From Frigoribacterium sp. Leaf8 (GTDB taxonomy: Bacteria > Actinomycetota > Actinomycetes > Actinomycetales > Microbacteriaceae): a stretch of DNA of 64,000 nt. Below the pieces are notes generated by a model. It was not told the origin of the DNA. It saw only the letters and a list, made by a program, of their open reading frames with translations, and ran no database searches. Of this stretch, positions 1 through 9,412 are shown in pieces (position 1 is the stretch's first letter; every line of letters begins with the position of its first letter). The stretch spans positions 291,170-355,169 of the forward strand of contig NZ_LMKB01000001.1 in the NCBI RefSeq assembly GCF_001421165.1, in the 5' to 3' direction. The translations under genes and the position numbers were made by a program.

Positions 1-398
1 TAGACGCGACGACGCTTCGGCGGGCGGCAGCCGTTGTGCGCCTGGGGGGTGACGTCGTTGATCGAACCGACCTCGAGGCCTGCGGCCTGGAGCGAGCGGA
101 TCGCCGTCTCGCGACCCGAACCCGGGCCCTTGACGAAGACGTCGACCTTCTTGACACCGTGCTCCTGCGCCTGGCGGGCGGCGGACTCGGCGGCGAGCTG
201 CGCGGCGAACGGGGTCGACTTGCGCGAGCCCTTGAAGCCGACGGCGCCGGACGAGGCCCAGCTCAGGACGGCGCCCGAGGGGTCGGTGATCGAGACGATC
301 GTGTTGTTGAACGTGCTCTTGATGTGGGCCTGGCCCACGGCGACGTTCTTCTTCTCTTTGCGGCGGGGCTTACGCGCGGCCGTCTTCGGTGCTGCCAA
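1..398 (-). CDS. rpsK: 30S ribosomal protein S11 (stop codon cut by window edge)
   Basis: S11 forms part of the 30S platform near the mRNA exit. The frame starts with TTG at 396-398, preceded by TAGGAGAA at normal spacing, and runs 132 residues to a terminal Val at 3-5, the usual S11 length. The basic C-terminus (PKRRRV) and the Ala/Lys/Arg-rich N-terminus fit the family. Bases 2-1 read TA, so only the last base of the stop codon is outside the window. It follows rpsM after 45 nt; rpsD, rpoA and rplQ are expected past the edge (inference from the standard alpha operon). Confidence 0.96.
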   Translation of the reverse strand, partial: MAAPKTAARKPRRKEKKNVAVGQAHIKSTFNNTIVSITDPSGAVLSWASSGAVGFKGSRKSTPFAAQLAAESAARQAQEHGVKKVDVFVKGPGSGRETAIRSLQAAGLEVGSINDVTPQAHNGCRPPKRRRV

Positions 399-443
399 TT
401 TTTTCTCCTACAACCTTGAGGGGCGTACGGCGGGAGCCGAGGC

Positions 444-818
444 CTATCGAGCCTTCTTCTTGCCGGCGACGGTGCGCTTCGGGCCCTTGCGGGTACGAGC
501 GTTCGTCTTGGTGCGCTGGCCGCGGACAGGGAGGCCGCGGCGGTGGCGGATGCCCTCGTAGCTACCGATCTCGACCTTGCGGCGGATGTCGGCGGCCACC
601 TCGCGGCGGAGGTCACCCTCGACCTTGTAGTTGCCCTCGATGTAGTCGCGGAGCAGGACGAGCTGGTCGTCCGTGAGGTCCTTGACGCGGATGTTGCCGT
701 CGATCTCGGTCTCGGCGAGAGTCTTGAGCGCGCTGGTGCGGCCGACTCCGTAGATGTAGGTCAGTGCGACTTCAACGCGCTTGTCGCGCGGGATGTCAAC
801 GCCTGCTAGACGTGCCAT
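444..818 (-). CDS. rpsM: 30S ribosomal protein S13
   Basis: S13 sits in the 30S head and contacts L5 and the P-site tRNA across the subunit interface. The 124-residue product begins [20 protein letters not shown], a typical S13 start, has the helix-two-turns-helix region with the GVGRTSA motif, and ends in the expected Lys/Arg-rich tail that reaches P-site tRNA. A 190-nt spacer separates it from rpmJ upstream and holds a stable hairpin (958-976), so rpsM-rpsK may be transcribed partly from their own signal; I could not assign a promoter there. Confidence 0.97.
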   Translation of the reverse strand: MARLAGVDIPRDKRVEVALTYIYGVGRTSALKTLAETEIDGNIRVKDLTDDQLVLLRDYIEGNYKVEGDLRREVAADIRRKVEIGSYEGIRHRRGLPVRGQRTKTNARTRKGPKRTVAGKKKAR

Positions 819-957
819 GATGGCCTCTTTTCAGAGATGGTGGAGGTCTGTCACAGCACCGGTGCCCGGGCCTCCGACCCGGGGTGTCCCCCGCCTCCGT
901 CCACCCTGTCGGGCTTCCGTGACGAGTTCTGGTGCTGCTGGGAGGGTGTTGCTGTGT

Positions 958-976
958 GACCCGGCTCGGCCGGGTC
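958..976 (-). terminator. Intercistronic hairpin between rpmJ and rpsM
   Basis: GACCCGGC (958-965) and GCCGGGTC (969-976) form a perfect 8-bp stem with a 3-nt loop. No U-tract follows on the minus strand, so this is more likely an attenuation or RNA-processing element than a full terminator. Function is inferred. Confidence 0.45.
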
Positions 977-1008
977 GGCATCGGCACGTCGCCGGAGCGA
1001 CGGACGAG

Positions 1009-1125
1009 TCAGCCCTGACGCTGCTTGTGGCGCGGGTTGCTCTTGCAGATGACCATGACGTTGCCCTTGCGGCGGATGACCTTGCAGTGCTCGCAGATGG
1101 GCTTGACGCTGGGGTTGACCTTCAT
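1009..1125 (-). CDS. rpmJ: 50S ribosomal protein L36
   Basis: L36 is the smallest 50S protein, bound to 23S rRNA near the GTPase centre. ATG at 1123-1125 to TGA at 1009-1011 gives 38 residues starting [20 protein letters not shown]. It carries the zinc-ribbon ligands CEHC followed by a third Cys and a His ([11 protein letters not shown]), so this is the zinc-binding C+ form. It lies between infA and rpsM, the standard actinobacterial order. Confidence 0.96.
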   Translation of the reverse strand: MKVNPSVKPICEHCKVIRRKGNVMVICKSNPRHKQRQG

Positions 1126-1154
1126 TGCTGATTCCTTGATCTCGCTGGCTTCGT

Positions 1155-1174
1155 GCCCCACGGGTGCGTGGGGC
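1155..1174 (-). terminator. Small hairpin between infA and rpmJ
   Basis: GCCCCACG (1155-1162) pairs with CGTGGGGC (1167-1174) across a 4-nt loop in the 68-nt infA-rpmJ spacer. There is no U-run; it may tune distal expression. Low functional certainty. Confidence 0.35.
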
Positions 1175-1193
1175 CGTTCCTTTCCAGCACGCC

Positions 1194-1415
1194 CTACTTG
1201 TAGCGGTAGACGATCCGGCCGCGGGTCAGGTCGTAGGGGCTGAGCTCCACGATCACACGGTCTTCGGGCAGGATGCGGATGTAGTGCTGCCGCATCTTGC
1301 CGGAGATGTGCGCGAGGACCCTGTGTCCGTTGGTCAACTCAACGCGGAACATCGCGTTGGGCAGAGCTTCGATCACTGCGCCTTCGATTTCGATGACACC
1401 GTCTTTTTTGGCCAT
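1194..1415 (-). CDS. infA: Translation initiation factor IF-1
   Basis: IF-1 blocks the ribosomal A site during initiation and helps IF-2 and IF-3. The 73-residue product begins [20 protein letters not shown] and ends RGRIVYRYK, a single S1-like OB fold of normal length. A longer upstream reading frame exists, but the ATG at 1413-1415 gives the conserved N-terminus. It is the first gene of the infA-rpmJ-rpsM-rpsK unit, about 100 nt downstream of a clear promoter at 1520-1547. Confidence 0.97.
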   Translation of the reverse strand: MAKKDGVIEIEGAVIEALPNAMFRVELTNGHRVLAHISGKMRQHYIRILPEDRVIVELSPYDLTRGRIVYRYK

Positions 1416-1519
1416 AGCCTCACTGTCGCTAAGAATAGGGGTGTTGGTCGTGCGGGGATGCGATGCCCAGGCGCGCAGAAACGCACACGGAACACCAAAG
1501 GTCGATCCTAGGTGATGCC

Positions 1520-1547
1520 GGTATAGTTCAGCAACCCGGCTGGTCAA
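1520..1547 (-). promoter_or_regulatory. Sigma-70-type promoter for infA-rpmJ-rpsM-rpsK
   Basis: Read on the minus strand: -35 TTGACC (1542-1547), 16-nt spacer, -10 TATACC (1520-1525). A transcript starting near 1513 would have a leader of about 100 nt before infA. It lies in the divergent gap between infA and the plus-strand LCP gene. Assignment is by motif only. Confidence 0.65.
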
Positions 1548-1633
1548 CCCGACACGCCGGAGCACCCGCCGACCTCTGCCGCCCACCTCGGCCGTCGTCT
1601 CGTCGGGTACGCGTCACGACTGCCGGGAGCACC

Positions 1634-2911
1634 ATGCCTGACCGCTCGACCACCCCCTCCTCCCCTCGGGGGGTCGCTCGTCACGGCCGACTCCGCCGCC
1701 GCGGCCCCGTCCGCATGCTCCTGGGGCTCGTCGCCGGGACGATGGCCGTCGTGCTCGTGAGCGGCGTGTCCGTCGCGGCCATCGCGGTCCGCTCCGCGAC
1801 CTCGGGCGTGCAGACGGTCTCTCTCGGCAACGAGGACGAGGTCGCCGGGGTCGACATCTCGGCCATCCAGGGCGGCGCCAACATCCTGCTGGTGGGCAGC
1901 GACGAACGCGACGACGGCAGCCAGGTCGACGCCGGCGAGGTCGACGGCATCCGCAACGACGTGACGATCCTGGCCCACCTCTCGGCGGACCACACCCAGC
2001 TGACGGCCGTGAGCTTCCCCCGCGACCTGATGATCGACGTGCCCGAATGCGTCGGCGACGACGGCCAGGTGTACCCGGCCGAGGACTACGTGCAGTTCAA
2101 CACGACCCTCGGACGCGGTGGCCTCTCGTGCACCGTCAAGACGGTCGAGGGCATGACCGGACTGGCGATCCCCTACGCCGGCAAGATCACCTTCGACGGC
2201 GTCATCGAGATGTCGAACGCCATCGGTGGGGTCGACGTCTGCGTCACGCGGACGATCCGGGACACCGACTCGGGCATCGACCTGACCGCGGGCACCCACA
2301 CCCTGCAGGGCGCCGAGGCCCTCGCCTTCCTGCGGACCCGACACGGCGTCGGCGACGGGAGCGACATCGCGCGCATCAGCTCGCAGCAGGTCTTCCTGTC
2401 GTCGATGATGCGCAAGATCATCTCGGGCGGCACCCTCGGCGACGTGACGACGCTCTACAAACTCGCCTCGGCCGCCCTGAGCAACATGACGTTGTCGTCC
2501 ACCCTCGACTCCCCCGACACGCTCGTGCGCCTGGCCCTCGCGCTCAAGGACATCCAGCCCGCGGGGATCGTCTTCGTCCAGTACCCGGTCGTCGACGATC
2601 CGCGGGACCCGAACAGGGTGGTGCAGTCCACGACCGACGCCGCGGCCCTGAACGCCGCCCTGAACGCCGACCAGAAGTTCACCCTCGGTGACGACAGCGC
2701 CGGACGTGGCTCCGTCTCGGACGGAACGGCCCCGGTCGCGACCACGCCCCCCGCCGCACCGAGCGAGACGTCGACGCCGTCCGACACGACGTCGGAGTCC
2801 TCCGTGCCAGCCGCCCCGGCTGCGACGGAGGCGCCGACGACCACTCTGCCCTCGACCATCACGGGCCAATCGGCGGCCGAGGCCACCTGCAGCGTCGGCT
2901 CGTCCCGCTGA
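1634..2911 (+). CDS. LytR-CpsA-Psr (LCP) family cell-wall glycopolymer transferase
   Basis: LCP enzymes move polyprenyl-phosphate-linked glycopolymers onto peptidoglycan on the outer face of the membrane. ATG at 1634 has GGGAG 6 nt upstream; frames reaching further 5' overlap the infA promoter and read as unrelated sequence. The 425-residue product has a basic cytoplasmic start, one membrane helix at about 28-52, and an LCP domain at about 75-255 with the pyrophosphate-binding Arg/Asp set (ILLVGSDERDD, FPRDLMIDVP, FLRTRHGVGDGSD). The last 70 or so residues are Ser/Thr/Pro/Ala-rich and probably disordered. It is the only plus-strand gene within the ribosomal block and shares a bidirectional terminator with map. 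Confidence 0.9.
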   Translation: MPDRSTTPSSPRGVARHGRLRRRGPVRMLLGLVAGTMAVVLVSGVSVAAIAVRSATSGVQTVSLGNEDEVAGVDISAIQGGANILLVGSDERDDGSQVDAGEVDGIRNDVTILAHLSADHTQLTAVSFPRDLMIDVPECVGDDGQVYPAEDYVQFNTTLGRGGLSCTVKTVEGMTGLAIPYAGKITFDGVIEMSNAIGGVDVCVTRTIRDTDSGIDLTAGTHTLQGAEALAFLRTRHGVGDGSDIARISSQQVFLSSMMRKIISGGTLGDVTTLYKLASAALSNMTLSSTLDSPDTLVRLALALKDIQPAGIVFVQYPVVDDPRDPNRVVQSTTDAAALNAALNADQKFTLGDDSAGRGSVSDGTAPVATTPPAAPSETSTPSDTTSESSVPAAPAATEAPTTTLPSTITGQSAAEATCSVGSSR

Positions 2912-2917
2912 GCCGCA

Positions 2918-2959
2918 CCGCGCCTCCTCGCGTCGTCGGCGTGAGCCGAGGAGGCGCGG
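2918..2959. terminator. Bidirectional terminator between LCP gene and map
   Basis: CCGCGCCTCCTCG (2918-2930) pairs perfectly with CGAGGAGGCGCGG (2947-2959), a 13-bp stem with a 16-nt loop, between two converging genes. Each arm contains the repeated word CGCGCCTCC/GGAGGCGCG that recurs through the window. Confidence 0.8.
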
Positions 2960-2960
2960 G

Positions 2961-3794
2961 TCAGGCGATCGGGACGGGTGTCACTCCCAGCGGAGACAGA
3001 CCCGCGGCGCCGCCGTCCTGTGCCGTGAGCACCCAGATGCCGCCGTCGTGCACCGCGATCGAGTGCTCCCAGTGCGCGGCCATCGAGCCGTCGCGCGTGC
3101 TGACGGTCCACCCGTCGTCGTGGGTCACGGTGTCGATTCCGCCCGACGTGACCATGGGCTCGATGGCGATCACGAGGCCGGGCCGGACGGCGGGGCCACG
3201 TCCGCGGACGCGGTAGTTGAACACCGGCGGGTCCTCGTGCATCGAACGACCGATGCCGTGGCCGGTGTAGTCCTCGATGATGCCGAAGTCGCCCTGCCCG
3301 TCGATGTAGTCCTCGATGGCGCCCCCCACCTCGTTGAGGTGCGAGGCCGACGCCAGCGCGGCGATGCCGTGCCAGAGGGACTGCTCGGTGACCTCGTTCA
3401 ACCGACGACGCTCGGCCACCACGTCAGGGCGGTCGGCATCGTCCAGGACGAAGCTCCGTGCGCTGTCGCCGTTCCAGCCGTCGAGTTGCGCTCCGCTGTC
3501 GACGGAGACGAGGTCCCCCGCCGCCAGCACGCGCGAACCGGGGATGCCGTGCACGACCTCGTCACCGACCGACGCACACACCGTGTGACGGTAGCCGGGC
3601 ACCAACATGAAGTTGGGTTCTCCCCCACCGTCTCGGATGACCGCTTCGGCGACGGCGTCGAGTTCGAGCGTGGACACGCCGGGACGAACGGCGGACTGGA
3701 CGGCGTCGAGCGACGCGGCCGTCAAGATCCCCGGCGCGATCAGACGTCGGAGTTCGTCGGCCGTCTTGTAGATGCCGGAGCGGCGGAACGCCAC
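2961..3794 (-). CDS. map: Methionine aminopeptidase type I
   Basis: Removes the initiator Met from nascent proteins in the cytoplasm, using two divalent metals. The 277-residue frame uses GTG at 3792-3794. All five metal ligands can be placed by alignment to the family: Asp99, Asp110 (DGWNGD), His179 (GHGIG), Glu212 (IEPM) and Glu243 (EHSI), plus the substrate His82 (VHGIP). It starts 4 nt after the adk stop; I see no strong Shine-Dalgarno sequence, so translation probably depends on coupling to adk. The secY-adk-map-infA order is standard for Actinobacteria. Confidence 0.95.
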   Translation of the reverse strand: MAFRRSGIYKTADELRRLIAPGILTAASLDAVQSAVRPGVSTLELDAVAEAVIRDGGGEPNFMLVPGYRHTVCASVGDEVVHGIPGSRVLAAGDLVSVDSGAQLDGWNGDSARSFVLDDADRPDVVAERRRLNEVTEQSLWHGIAALASASHLNEVGGAIEDYIDGQGDFGIIEDYTGHGIGRSMHEDPPVFNYRVRGRGPAVRPGLVIAIEPMVTSGGIDTVTHDDGWTVSTRDGSMAAHWEHSIAVHDGGIWVLTAQDGGAAGLSPLGVTPVPIA

Positions 3795-3798
3795 GAGG

Positions 3799-4419
3799 TC
3801 AGGAAGCCGAGGCGACGGACGTGAAACCGCGAGCGGCCAAGGCCGACTCGATGCGCCCGGCGACCTCGTCGATGCCGCCCAGACCGTCGACCTCGACGAG
3901 GATGCCTCGATCTCGGTACGTGTCGATCAGGGGTGCGGTCTCGCGGAGGTAGACGTCCTGGCGGTGGCGGATGGCGTCCTCGGTGTCGTCGGAACGCCCC
4001 TGGTCGACGGCACGCCGGCGCAGTCGCTCGACGATCTCGTCCCGCTCGGCGACCAGCTGGACGACGGTGGTCAAGGACTGCCCTTGCGCGGCGAGGTGCT
4101 CGTCGAGGAATTCGACCTGCTGCAGCGTGCGTGGGTACCCGTCGAGGAGGAAGCCCTCGCTCGCATCGGCCTGCGACAGCCGGTCGGAGATGAGCTCGTT
4201 GGTGAGGCTGTCCGGTACGTAGTCGCCCGCGTCGAGGATCGCCTTGACCTTGAGACCGAGCTCGGTCTCGTTCTTGACGTTGGCGCGGAAGATGTCGCCG
4301 GTCGAGATCGCGGGGATGCCCAACGACTCGGCGATCGCGACCGCCTGGGTGCCCTTGCCGGCCCCGGGGGGACCGACGATGAGGAGGCGCGGGCTGAGTC
4401 GGGTCTCAGCGGCGCTCAT
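3799..4419 (-). CDS. adk: Adenylate kinase
   Basis: Catalyses ATP + AMP = 2 ADP, keeping the adenylate pool balanced. The start ATG (4417-4419) overlaps the secY stop (ATGA coupling) and gives [10 protein letters not shown] followed directly by the P-loop [10 protein letters not shown] at about 16-25; longer upstream frames run through secY out of phase and are not used. The 206-residue product has the AMP-binding TGDIFRA and the DGYPRT motif, and a short LID (around [12 protein letters not shown]) without zinc Cys residues. Confidence 0.95.
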   Translation of the reverse strand: MSAAETRLSPRLLIVGPPGAGKGTQAVAIAESLGIPAISTGDIFRANVKNETELGLKVKAILDAGDYVPDSLTNELISDRLSQADASEGFLLDGYPRTLQQVEFLDEHLAAQGQSLTTVVQLVAERDEIVERLRRRAVDQGRSDDTEDAIRHRQDVYLRETAPLIDTYRDRGILVEVDGLGGIDEVAGRIESALAARGFTSVASAS

Positions 4420-5738
4420 CGGAGCAGGCCCTCGTAGTGACGCTGCTGCAGCTGGGAGTCGATCTGCTTGACCGTCTCGAGGCCGACGCCCACGATGATC
4501 AGGATGCTGGCGCCTCCGAAGGGGAAGTTCTGGTTCGCACCGACCGTGGCCAACGCGATCAGCGGGATGAGCGCGATGATGCCGAGGTACAGGGCACCGG
4601 GCAGCGTCACACGCGTCAGCACGTAGTCGAGGTACTCGGCCGTGGGGCGACCGGCCCGGATGCCCGGGATGAACCCGCCGTACTTCTTCATGTTGTCGGC
4701 GACCTCTTCGGGGTTGAAGGTGATCGCGACGTAGAAGTAGGTGAACCCGACGATGAGGGCGAAGTACAGCACCATGTAGAGCGGGTTGTCGCCCGAGGTG
4801 AGGTTGGCCTGCACCCAGCTGACCCAGGCGGGCGGAGCCGTTCCGTCGGAGGGTTGGTTGAACTGGGCGACGAGGGCCGGGAGGTAGAGCAGCGACGAGG
4901 CGAAGATGACCGGCACGACGCCGGCCATGTTGACCTTGATCGGGATGTACGTGTTGTTGCCACCGTACGTGCGCCGACCGACCATGCGTTTGGCGTACTG
5001 GACGGGGATCCGCCGTTGGGACTGCTCGACGAAGACCACAAGCGCCATGATGATCAGTCCGACCGCGATGACGAGCAGGAAGATCTCGAAGCTGCGCGAC
5101 TGCGCGATGCTCCAGAGGGCCGTCGGGAAGCGGGCGGCGATCGAGGTGAAGATCAGCAGCGACATGCCGTTGCCGATGCCGCGCTCGGTGATGAGTTCGC
5201 CCATCCACATGATGAGGCCGGTACCGGCGGTCATCGTGACGACCATGAGCATGACGGCGTACCAGGCGTCGTTCGTGATCAGCTGGCTGCACTCCGCGAT
5301 GCCGGACGAACCGAACAGGGCACCCGAGCGGGCCACGGTGATGAGCGTCGTCGACTGGAGGACGCCGAGAGCGATGGTGAGGTACCGCGTGTACTGCGTG
5401 AGCTTCGCCTGCCCGGACTGGCCCTCTTTGTAGAGGGTGTCGAAGTGGGGGATGACCACGCGCAGCAACTGCACGATGATCGACGAGGTGATGTAGGGCA
5501 TGATGCCCAACGCGAACACGGACAGCTGCAGCAGAGCGCCGCCGCTGAACAGGTTGACGAGCTCGTAGAGACCCGAGGTGCCCTGGTTGCCCGCGAGACA
5601 GGCCTGCACGTTCTGGTAGTCGACGAACGGCGCGGGGATGAAGCTCCCCAACCGGAAGAGCGCGATGATGCCGAGCGTGAACCCGATCTTGCGACGCAGG
5701 TCGGGGGTGCGCATGATGCGCGCGACAGCTCTGAACAC
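4416..5738 (-). CDS. secY: Protein translocase channel subunit SecY
   Basis: SecY is the membrane pore of the Sec translocon, working with SecE, SecG and SecA. GTG at 5736-5738 follows GGGAGG at 7-8 nt and gives the conserved start [20 protein letters not shown]; an upstream ATG in frame at 5793-5795 gives non-conserved residues. The 440-residue protein shows ten hydrophobic segments and the SecY signature [17 protein letters not shown] near residue 80. It lies downstream of rplO in the spc operon and is coupled to adk. A strong hairpin at 5769-5803 precedes it. Confidence 0.96.
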   Translation of the reverse strand: MFRAVARIMRTPDLRRKIGFTLGIIALFRLGSFIPAPFVDYQNVQACLAGNQGTSGLYELVNLFSGGALLQLSVFALGIMPYITSSIIVQLLRVVIPHFDTLYKEGQSGQAKLTQYTRYLTIALGVLQSTTLITVARSGALFGSSGIAECSQLITNDAWYAVMLMVVTMTAGTGLIMWMGELITERGIGNGMSLLIFTSIAARFPTALWSIAQSRSFEIFLLVIAVGLIIMALVVFVEQSQRRIPVQYAKRMVGRRTYGGNNTYIPIKVNMAGVVPVIFASSLLYLPALVAQFNQPSDGTAPPAWVSWVQANLTSGDNPLYMVLYFALIVGFTYFYVAITFNPEEVADNMKKYGGFIPGIRAGRPTAEYLDYVLTRVTLPGALYLGIIALIPLIALATVGANQNFPFGGASILIIVGVGLETVKQIDSQLQQRHYEGLLR

Positions 5739-5768
5739 GTGGGGCCTCCCGGTATGAAGGATAGACGA

Positions 5769-5803
5769 CTGATGGGGGTGGCCCTGGCGGACCACCCCCT
5801 CAG
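5769..5803 (-). terminator. Attenuator-like hairpin between rplO and secY
   Basis: On the plus strand CTGATGGGGGTGG (5769-5781) pairs with CCACCCCCTCAG (5792-5803) with one bulged base and a 10-nt loop. It begins 8 nt past the rplO stop and has no U-run on the minus strand. It may lower secY expression relative to the ribosomal genes (inference). Confidence 0.55.
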
Positions 5804-5810
5804 GTGATTT

Positions 5811-6446
5811 TTACTTGCTGACGGACCCGCCGGCGGCGACGATCTTGTCCTCGGCGGAGCCGGAGACCTTGTCGACCGCGACGGTGAGCTTGACGCTCAG
5901 GTCGCCCTGTCCGAGGACCTTGACCTTCTCGTTCTTCCGAACGGCACCCTTGGCGACGAGGTCACCGACGGTGACGTCACCACCCTGCGGGTAGAGCTCG
6001 TTCAGCTTCTCGAGGTTGACCACCTGGTACTCGACGCGGAACGGGTTCTTGAACCCGCGCAGCTTCGGAGTACGCATGTGGAGCGGCATCTGGCCACCCT
6101 CGAATCCGACCTTGACCTGGTACCGGGCCTTCTGACCCTTGGTGCCACGACCGGCCGTCTTACCCTTCGAACCCTCACCACGGCCGACGCGCGTCTTCGC
6201 CTTCTTGGCACCGGGAGCCGGACGAAGGTGGTGCACCTTGAGCACCTGGGGACGCGCGACGTCGTCGGAGGACGTCGTCGAGGCGGGAGCGGCCTTGGTG
6301 GTCGAACCCGTCGAAGCAGCGGCCTTGTCGGCTGCGGGCTTCTTGGCGGCAGCCTTGGGAGCTGCTGCCTTGGTGGTCGTCGCCTTGGGGGCGGCGGCCT
6401 TCTTCGGGGCGGCCTTCGCGGCGGCCTCGTTCTTCTCGTCAGCCAT
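5811..6446 (-). CDS. rplO: 50S ribosomal protein L15 with long Ala/Lys-rich N-terminal tail
   Basis: L15 is a late-assembly 50S protein. The 211-residue product is about 65 residues longer than usual. Residues 1-66 are a low-complexity tail of Ala, Lys, Pro and Thr (repeats such as KAAAPKA and [17 protein letters not shown]), followed by the conserved core beginning around [20 protein letters not shown] and containing [19 protein letters not shown]. The ATG at 6444-6446 overlaps the rpmD stop (TAATG). No other start with a good ribosome site lies nearer the core, so the tail is probably translated. Confidence 0.94.
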   Translation of the reverse strand: MADEKNEAAAKAAPKKAAAPKATTTKAAAPKAAAKKPAADKAAASTGSTTKAAPASTTSSDDVARPQVLKVHHLRPAPGAKKAKTRVGRGEGSKGKTAGRGTKGQKARYQVKVGFEGGQMPLHMRTPKLRGFKNPFRVEYQVVNLEKLNELYPQGGDVTVGDLVAKGAVRKNEKVKVLGQGDLSVKLTVAVDKVSGSAEDKIVAAGGSVSK

Positions 6447-6631
6447 TAGTCAATCTCCTCGACCTTCACGAGGTGGGCGACCGTGTTGACGTAGCCGCGG
6501 TTCTGCTTGGTGTCCTCGCGAACGACCGACTGGCCGATGCGCTTGAGGCCCAGGCTCCGCAGCGTGTCACGCTGGTTCTGCTTCTCGCTGATTACGGACT
6601 TGATCTGGGTCACCTTGAGGTTGGCGGCCAT
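6446..6631 (-). CDS. rpmD: 50S ribosomal protein L30
   Basis: 61-residue L30, a small two-helix three-strand 23S rRNA-binding protein. Starts [17 protein letters not shown] and contains the typical [15 protein letters not shown] segment. It is coupled on both sides: its ATG overlaps the rpsE stop (TGATG) and its TAA overlaps the rplO ATG. A longer in-frame upstream frame lies inside rpsE and is ignored. Confidence 0.95.
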   Translation of the reverse strand: MAANLKVTQIKSVISEKQNQRDTLRSLGLKRIGQSVVREDTKQNRGYVNTVAHLVKVEEID

Positions 6632-7371
6632 CAGGCACCTGCCTTCTCGGTCGCGGCGGTACGAGCTGCCTGCTCGGCACGGACCATGAAGGCCGGCATG
6701 ACAGCGTCGATGTCGAGTCCACGACGGGCGGCGACGGCACGCGGCTCTTCGAGCTGCTGCAACGCCTCGACCGTGGCGTGGACGATGTTGATCGTGTTCG
6801 ACGAACCGAGCGACTTGCTCAGGACGTCGTGCACGCCGGCGCACTCGAGCACGGCGCGGACGGGACCACCGGCGATGACACCGGTACCGGCCGAGGCCGG
6901 ACGCAGCATGACGACGCCTGCAGCGGCTTCACCCTGCACGGGGTGCGGGATCGTGTTGCCGATGCGCGGGACGCGGAAGAAGTTCTTCTTTGCCTCTTCG
7001 ACGCCCTTGCTGATGGCCGTGGGGACCTCTCGGGCCTTGCCGTAGCCGACACCGACCAGTCCGTTGCCGTCACCGACGACGACGAGTGCGGTGAAGCTGA
7101 AGCGACGACCGCCCTTGACGACCTTCGACACGCGGTTGATCGTGACGACGCGCTCCAGGAACTGGCTCTTGTCGTCACGGTCGCCGCGTCCGCGGCCACC
7201 CTGGTTGCGGTCACCGCGACCCTGGCCGCCACGGCGGTCGGTGCGACCACCCTCGCGGTTGTTCGACTCCGAGCCGGCAGCGGTCTCGACGGGACGCTCG
7301 ACGACGGCCTCAGCCGGTGCCTTGGTCGCTTCGGTCTCTGCGGGGGGAGTGGTGTTCGTAGCGTCGCTCAC
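6631..7371 (-). CDS. rpsE: 30S ribosomal protein S5 with Gly/Arg-rich N-terminal extension
   Basis: S5 is a 30S protein near the mRNA entry, involved in decoding fidelity. The 246-residue product carries about 65 extra N-terminal residues: an acidic Ala/Thr/Glu stretch, then an Arg/Gly/Asp run ([19 protein letters not shown]). The conserved double-stranded-RNA-binding fold begins at about 68 ([20 protein letters not shown]). GTG at 7369-7371 overlaps the rplR stop (GTGA). Confidence 0.95.
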   Translation of the reverse strand: MSDATNTTPPAETEATKAPAEAVVERPVETAAGSESNNREGGRTDRRGGQGRGDRNQGGRGRGDRDDKSQFLERVVTINRVSKVVKGGRRFSFTALVVVGDGNGLVGVGYGKAREVPTAISKGVEEAKKNFFRVPRIGNTIPHPVQGEAAAGVVMLRPASAGTGVIAGGPVRAVLECAGVHDVLSKSLGSSNTINIVHATVEALQQLEEPRAVAARRGLDIDAVMPAFMVRAEQAARTAATEKAGA

Positions 7372-7739
7372 AGGTTCAAACCAGCCTCTCGGGCGCCTTC
7401 GGCGATGGCCGCGACGCGTCCGGCGTACTTGTTGCCGCCGCGATCGAACACGACGGCCTCGATGCCCGCAGCCTTCGCACGCTCGGCGACGAGCTCGCCG
7501 ACCTTGCGGGACTTCGCGGTCTTGTCACCGTCGAACGTGCGCAGGTCGGCCTCGAGGGTCGATGCGCTGGCGACGGTGAAGCCCTTGCTGTCGTCGACGA
7601 CCTGCACGAACACGTGCCGGGCCGAACGGGTGACGACGAGACGGGGACGCTCTTCGGTGCCCACGACCTTCTTGCGCAGGCGGGTGTGACGGCGCTTGGT
7701 GGCAGCCGACTTGCTTTTTCCTCGTGTACCGAGACCCAT
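7368..7739 (-). CDS. rplR: 50S ribosomal protein L18
   Basis: 5S rRNA-binding protein L18, 123 residues, normal length. The basic N-terminus [20 protein letters not shown] and the C-terminal [20 protein letters not shown] are family signatures. Its stop overlaps the GTG of rpsE; the rplF stop lies 2 nt upstream. Confidence 0.96.
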   Translation of the reverse strand: MGLGTRGKSKSAATKRRHTRLRKKVVGTEERPRLVVTRSARHVFVQVVDDSKGFTVASASTLEADLRTFDGDKTAKSRKVGELVAERAKAAGIEAVVFDRGGNKYAGRVAAIAEGAREAGLNL

Positions 7740-7741
7740 GA

Positions 7742-8278
7742 TTACTTACCTGACTTTCCGGCCTTGCGGCGGACGACCTCGCCGGCGTAGCGGACACCCT
7801 TGCCCTTGTAGGGCTCGGGCTTGCGCAGCTTGCGGATGTTGGCAGCCATCTCGCCGACGGCCTGCTTGTCGATCCCGACGACGGTGAGCTTGTTGTTGCC
7901 CTCGACCGTGAAGCTGATGCCCGCGGGCGGCTCGACGGTGATGGGGTGCGAGTAGCCCAGGGCGAACTCGACGTTCGAGCCCTTGGCCTGGACGCGGTAA
8001 CCGGTTCCGACGACTTCGAGGCCCTTGGTGTAGCCCTCGGTGACGCCGATGATCTGGTTGGCGATCAGGGTGCGCGTGAGGCCGTGGAGCGAACGCGACT
8101 CGCGCTCGTCGTCCGGACGGGTCACGACGACCGTGCCTTCTTCGATCCTGGCTTCGATGGGGCTCTTGACGACGAGCGACAGCTCACCCTTGGGGCCCTT
8201 GACGCTGACGGCCTGGCCGTCGATCTTCACGTCGACCCCGGCAGGGATCGAGATGGGGAGTCTTCCGATTCGAGACAT
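7742..8278 (-). CDS. rplF: 50S ribosomal protein L6
   Basis: L6 binds 23S rRNA near the sarcin-ricin loop and factor-binding site. The 178-residue protein begins [20 protein letters not shown] and has the C-terminal signature [15 protein letters not shown]. Two copies of the L6 fold fill the length. It follows rpsH after 6 nt. Confidence 0.96.
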   Translation of the reverse strand: MSRIGRLPISIPAGVDVKIDGQAVSVKGPKGELSLVVKSPIEARIEEGTVVVTRPDDERESRSLHGLTRTLIANQIIGVTEGYTKGLEVVGTGYRVQAKGSNVEFALGYSHPITVEPPAGISFTVEGNNKLTVVGIDKQAVGEMAANIRKLRKPEPYKGKGVRYAGEVVRRKAGKSGK

Positions 8279-8284
8279 GACGAG

Positions 8285-8683
8285 TTACCACACGTAGGCG
8301 AGGACTTCTCCGCCTACGCCCTTCTTCTGGGCCTCACGGTCGGTCAACAGACCGGAGGAAGTCGACAGGATGGCGACACCGAGGCCACCGAGCACCTGGG
8401 GGATCTCGGTCGACTTGGCGTAGACGCGGAGGCCGGGCTTCGACACGCGCTTGATGCCCTTGATGGAGCGCTCACGGGCGGGGCCGTACTTGAGGTCGAT
8501 CGTGAGGGTCTGGCCGACGCGGGCGTCTTCGACCTTCCACGACTCGATGAAACCCTCGCGCTTGAGGATCTCGGCGATGTGGGACTTGAGCTTGCTGCTC
8601 GGGAGCGACACGGTCTCGTGGAAAGCCGAGTTCGCGTTGCGCAGTCTGGTCAGCAGGTCTGCGACCGGATCTGTCATCGTCAT
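8285..8683 (-). CDS. rpsH: 30S ribosomal protein S8
   Basis: S8 binds the central domain of 16S rRNA; in many bacteria it also represses the spc operon by binding its mRNA. The ATG at 8681-8683 gives [19 protein letters not shown], the conserved start, and 132 residues; an upstream in-frame ATG adds a non-conserved leader. The C-terminal [11 protein letters not shown] is diagnostic. The ribosome site is weak (GAGAAAG, about 12 nt upstream). It is preceded by a 141-nt spacer with two tandem hairpins in the place where rpsN normally lies. Confidence 0.95.
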   Translation of the reverse strand: MTMTDPVADLLTRLRNANSAFHETVSLPSSKLKSHIAEILKREGFIESWKVEDARVGQTLTIDLKYGPARERSIKGIKRVSKPGLRVYAKSTEIPQVLGGLGVAILSTSSGLLTDREAQKKGVGGEVLAYVW

Positions 8684-8750
8684 GCGGTTTGTCACTTTCT
8701 CGTCCGGTTTCGACATCCGGTACACCGGGTGCCGACCTGGGCGATCGATT

Positions 8751-8813
8751 GGTCGACGAGCGGTTCTCGTCGACCTCAGGGGAACGGCCGGCAACTCTAC
8801 GAGAGAGTTGCCG
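8751..8813 (-). promoter_or_regulatory. Two tandem perfect hairpins in the rplE-rpsH spacer
   Basis: GGTCGACGAG (8751-8760)/CTCGTCGACC (8766-8775) and CGGCAACTCT (8789-8798)/AGAGTTGCCG (8804-8813) are each perfect 10-bp stems with 5-nt loops. They fill most of the 141-nt gap between rplE and rpsH. Neither is followed by a U-run on the minus strand. Likely roles are an S8-type translational control site, RNA processing or attenuation; the sequence does not decide between these. Confidence 0.55.
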
Positions 8814-8824
8814 ACCGGACGATC

Positions 8825-9412
8825 TTAGTTGGCCGAGTCGGCCGAACGGAACGGGAACCCGAGCGCCTTGAGCAGCGCGCGACCCTCGTCGTCGTTCTTG
8901 GCGGTCGTGACGACGGTGATGTCGAAGCCACGGACGCGGTCGATGCGGTCCTGGTCGATCTCGTGGAACATGCTCTGCTCGTTGAGACCGAAGGTGTAGT
9001 TGCCGTTTCCGTCGAACTGGCGGTCGCTCAGACCACGGAAGTCACGGATGCGGGGCAGCGCCAGCGACAGCAGTCGGTCGAGGAACTCCCAGGCGCGGTC
9101 ACCGCGGAGCGTGACGTGGGCACCGATCGGCTGGCCCTCGCGCAGCTTGAACTGCGCGATGGACTTGCGTGCCTTGGTGACCTGGGGCTTCTGGCCCGTG
9201 ATGGCCGTCAGGTCCTTGATGGCACCGTCGATGATCTTGCTGTCGCGAGCGGCCTCACCGACACCGGTGTTGACGACGATCTTCACGAGCCCGGGCACCT
9301 GGTGCACGTTCGTGAAGCCGAAGTCGGACTTCAGCTGCTCGATGATCTCGGCGCGGTACTTGGCCTTCAGCCGCGGGAGGGCCGTGGCGGCCTGCGTGGT
9401 GGTGTCGGTCAT
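8825..9412 (-). CDS. rplE: 50S ribosomal protein L5
   Basis: L5 binds 5S rRNA and contacts S13 across the interface. 195 residues, beginning [20 protein letters not shown]; conserved segments include [17 protein letters not shown] and [15 protein letters not shown]. The start ATG overlaps the rplX stop (ATGA). Its distal neighbour is rpsH rather than the usual rpsN. Confidence 0.96.
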   Translation of the reverse strand: MTDTTTQAATALPRLKAKYRAEIIEQLKSDFGFTNVHQVPGLVKIVVNTGVGEAARDSKIIDGAIKDLTAITGQKPQVTKARKSIAQFKLREGQPIGAHVTLRGDRAWEFLDRLLSLALPRIRDFRGLSDRQFDGNGNYTFGLNEQSMFHEIDQDRIDRVRGFDITVVTTAKNDDEGRALLKALGFPFRSADSAN

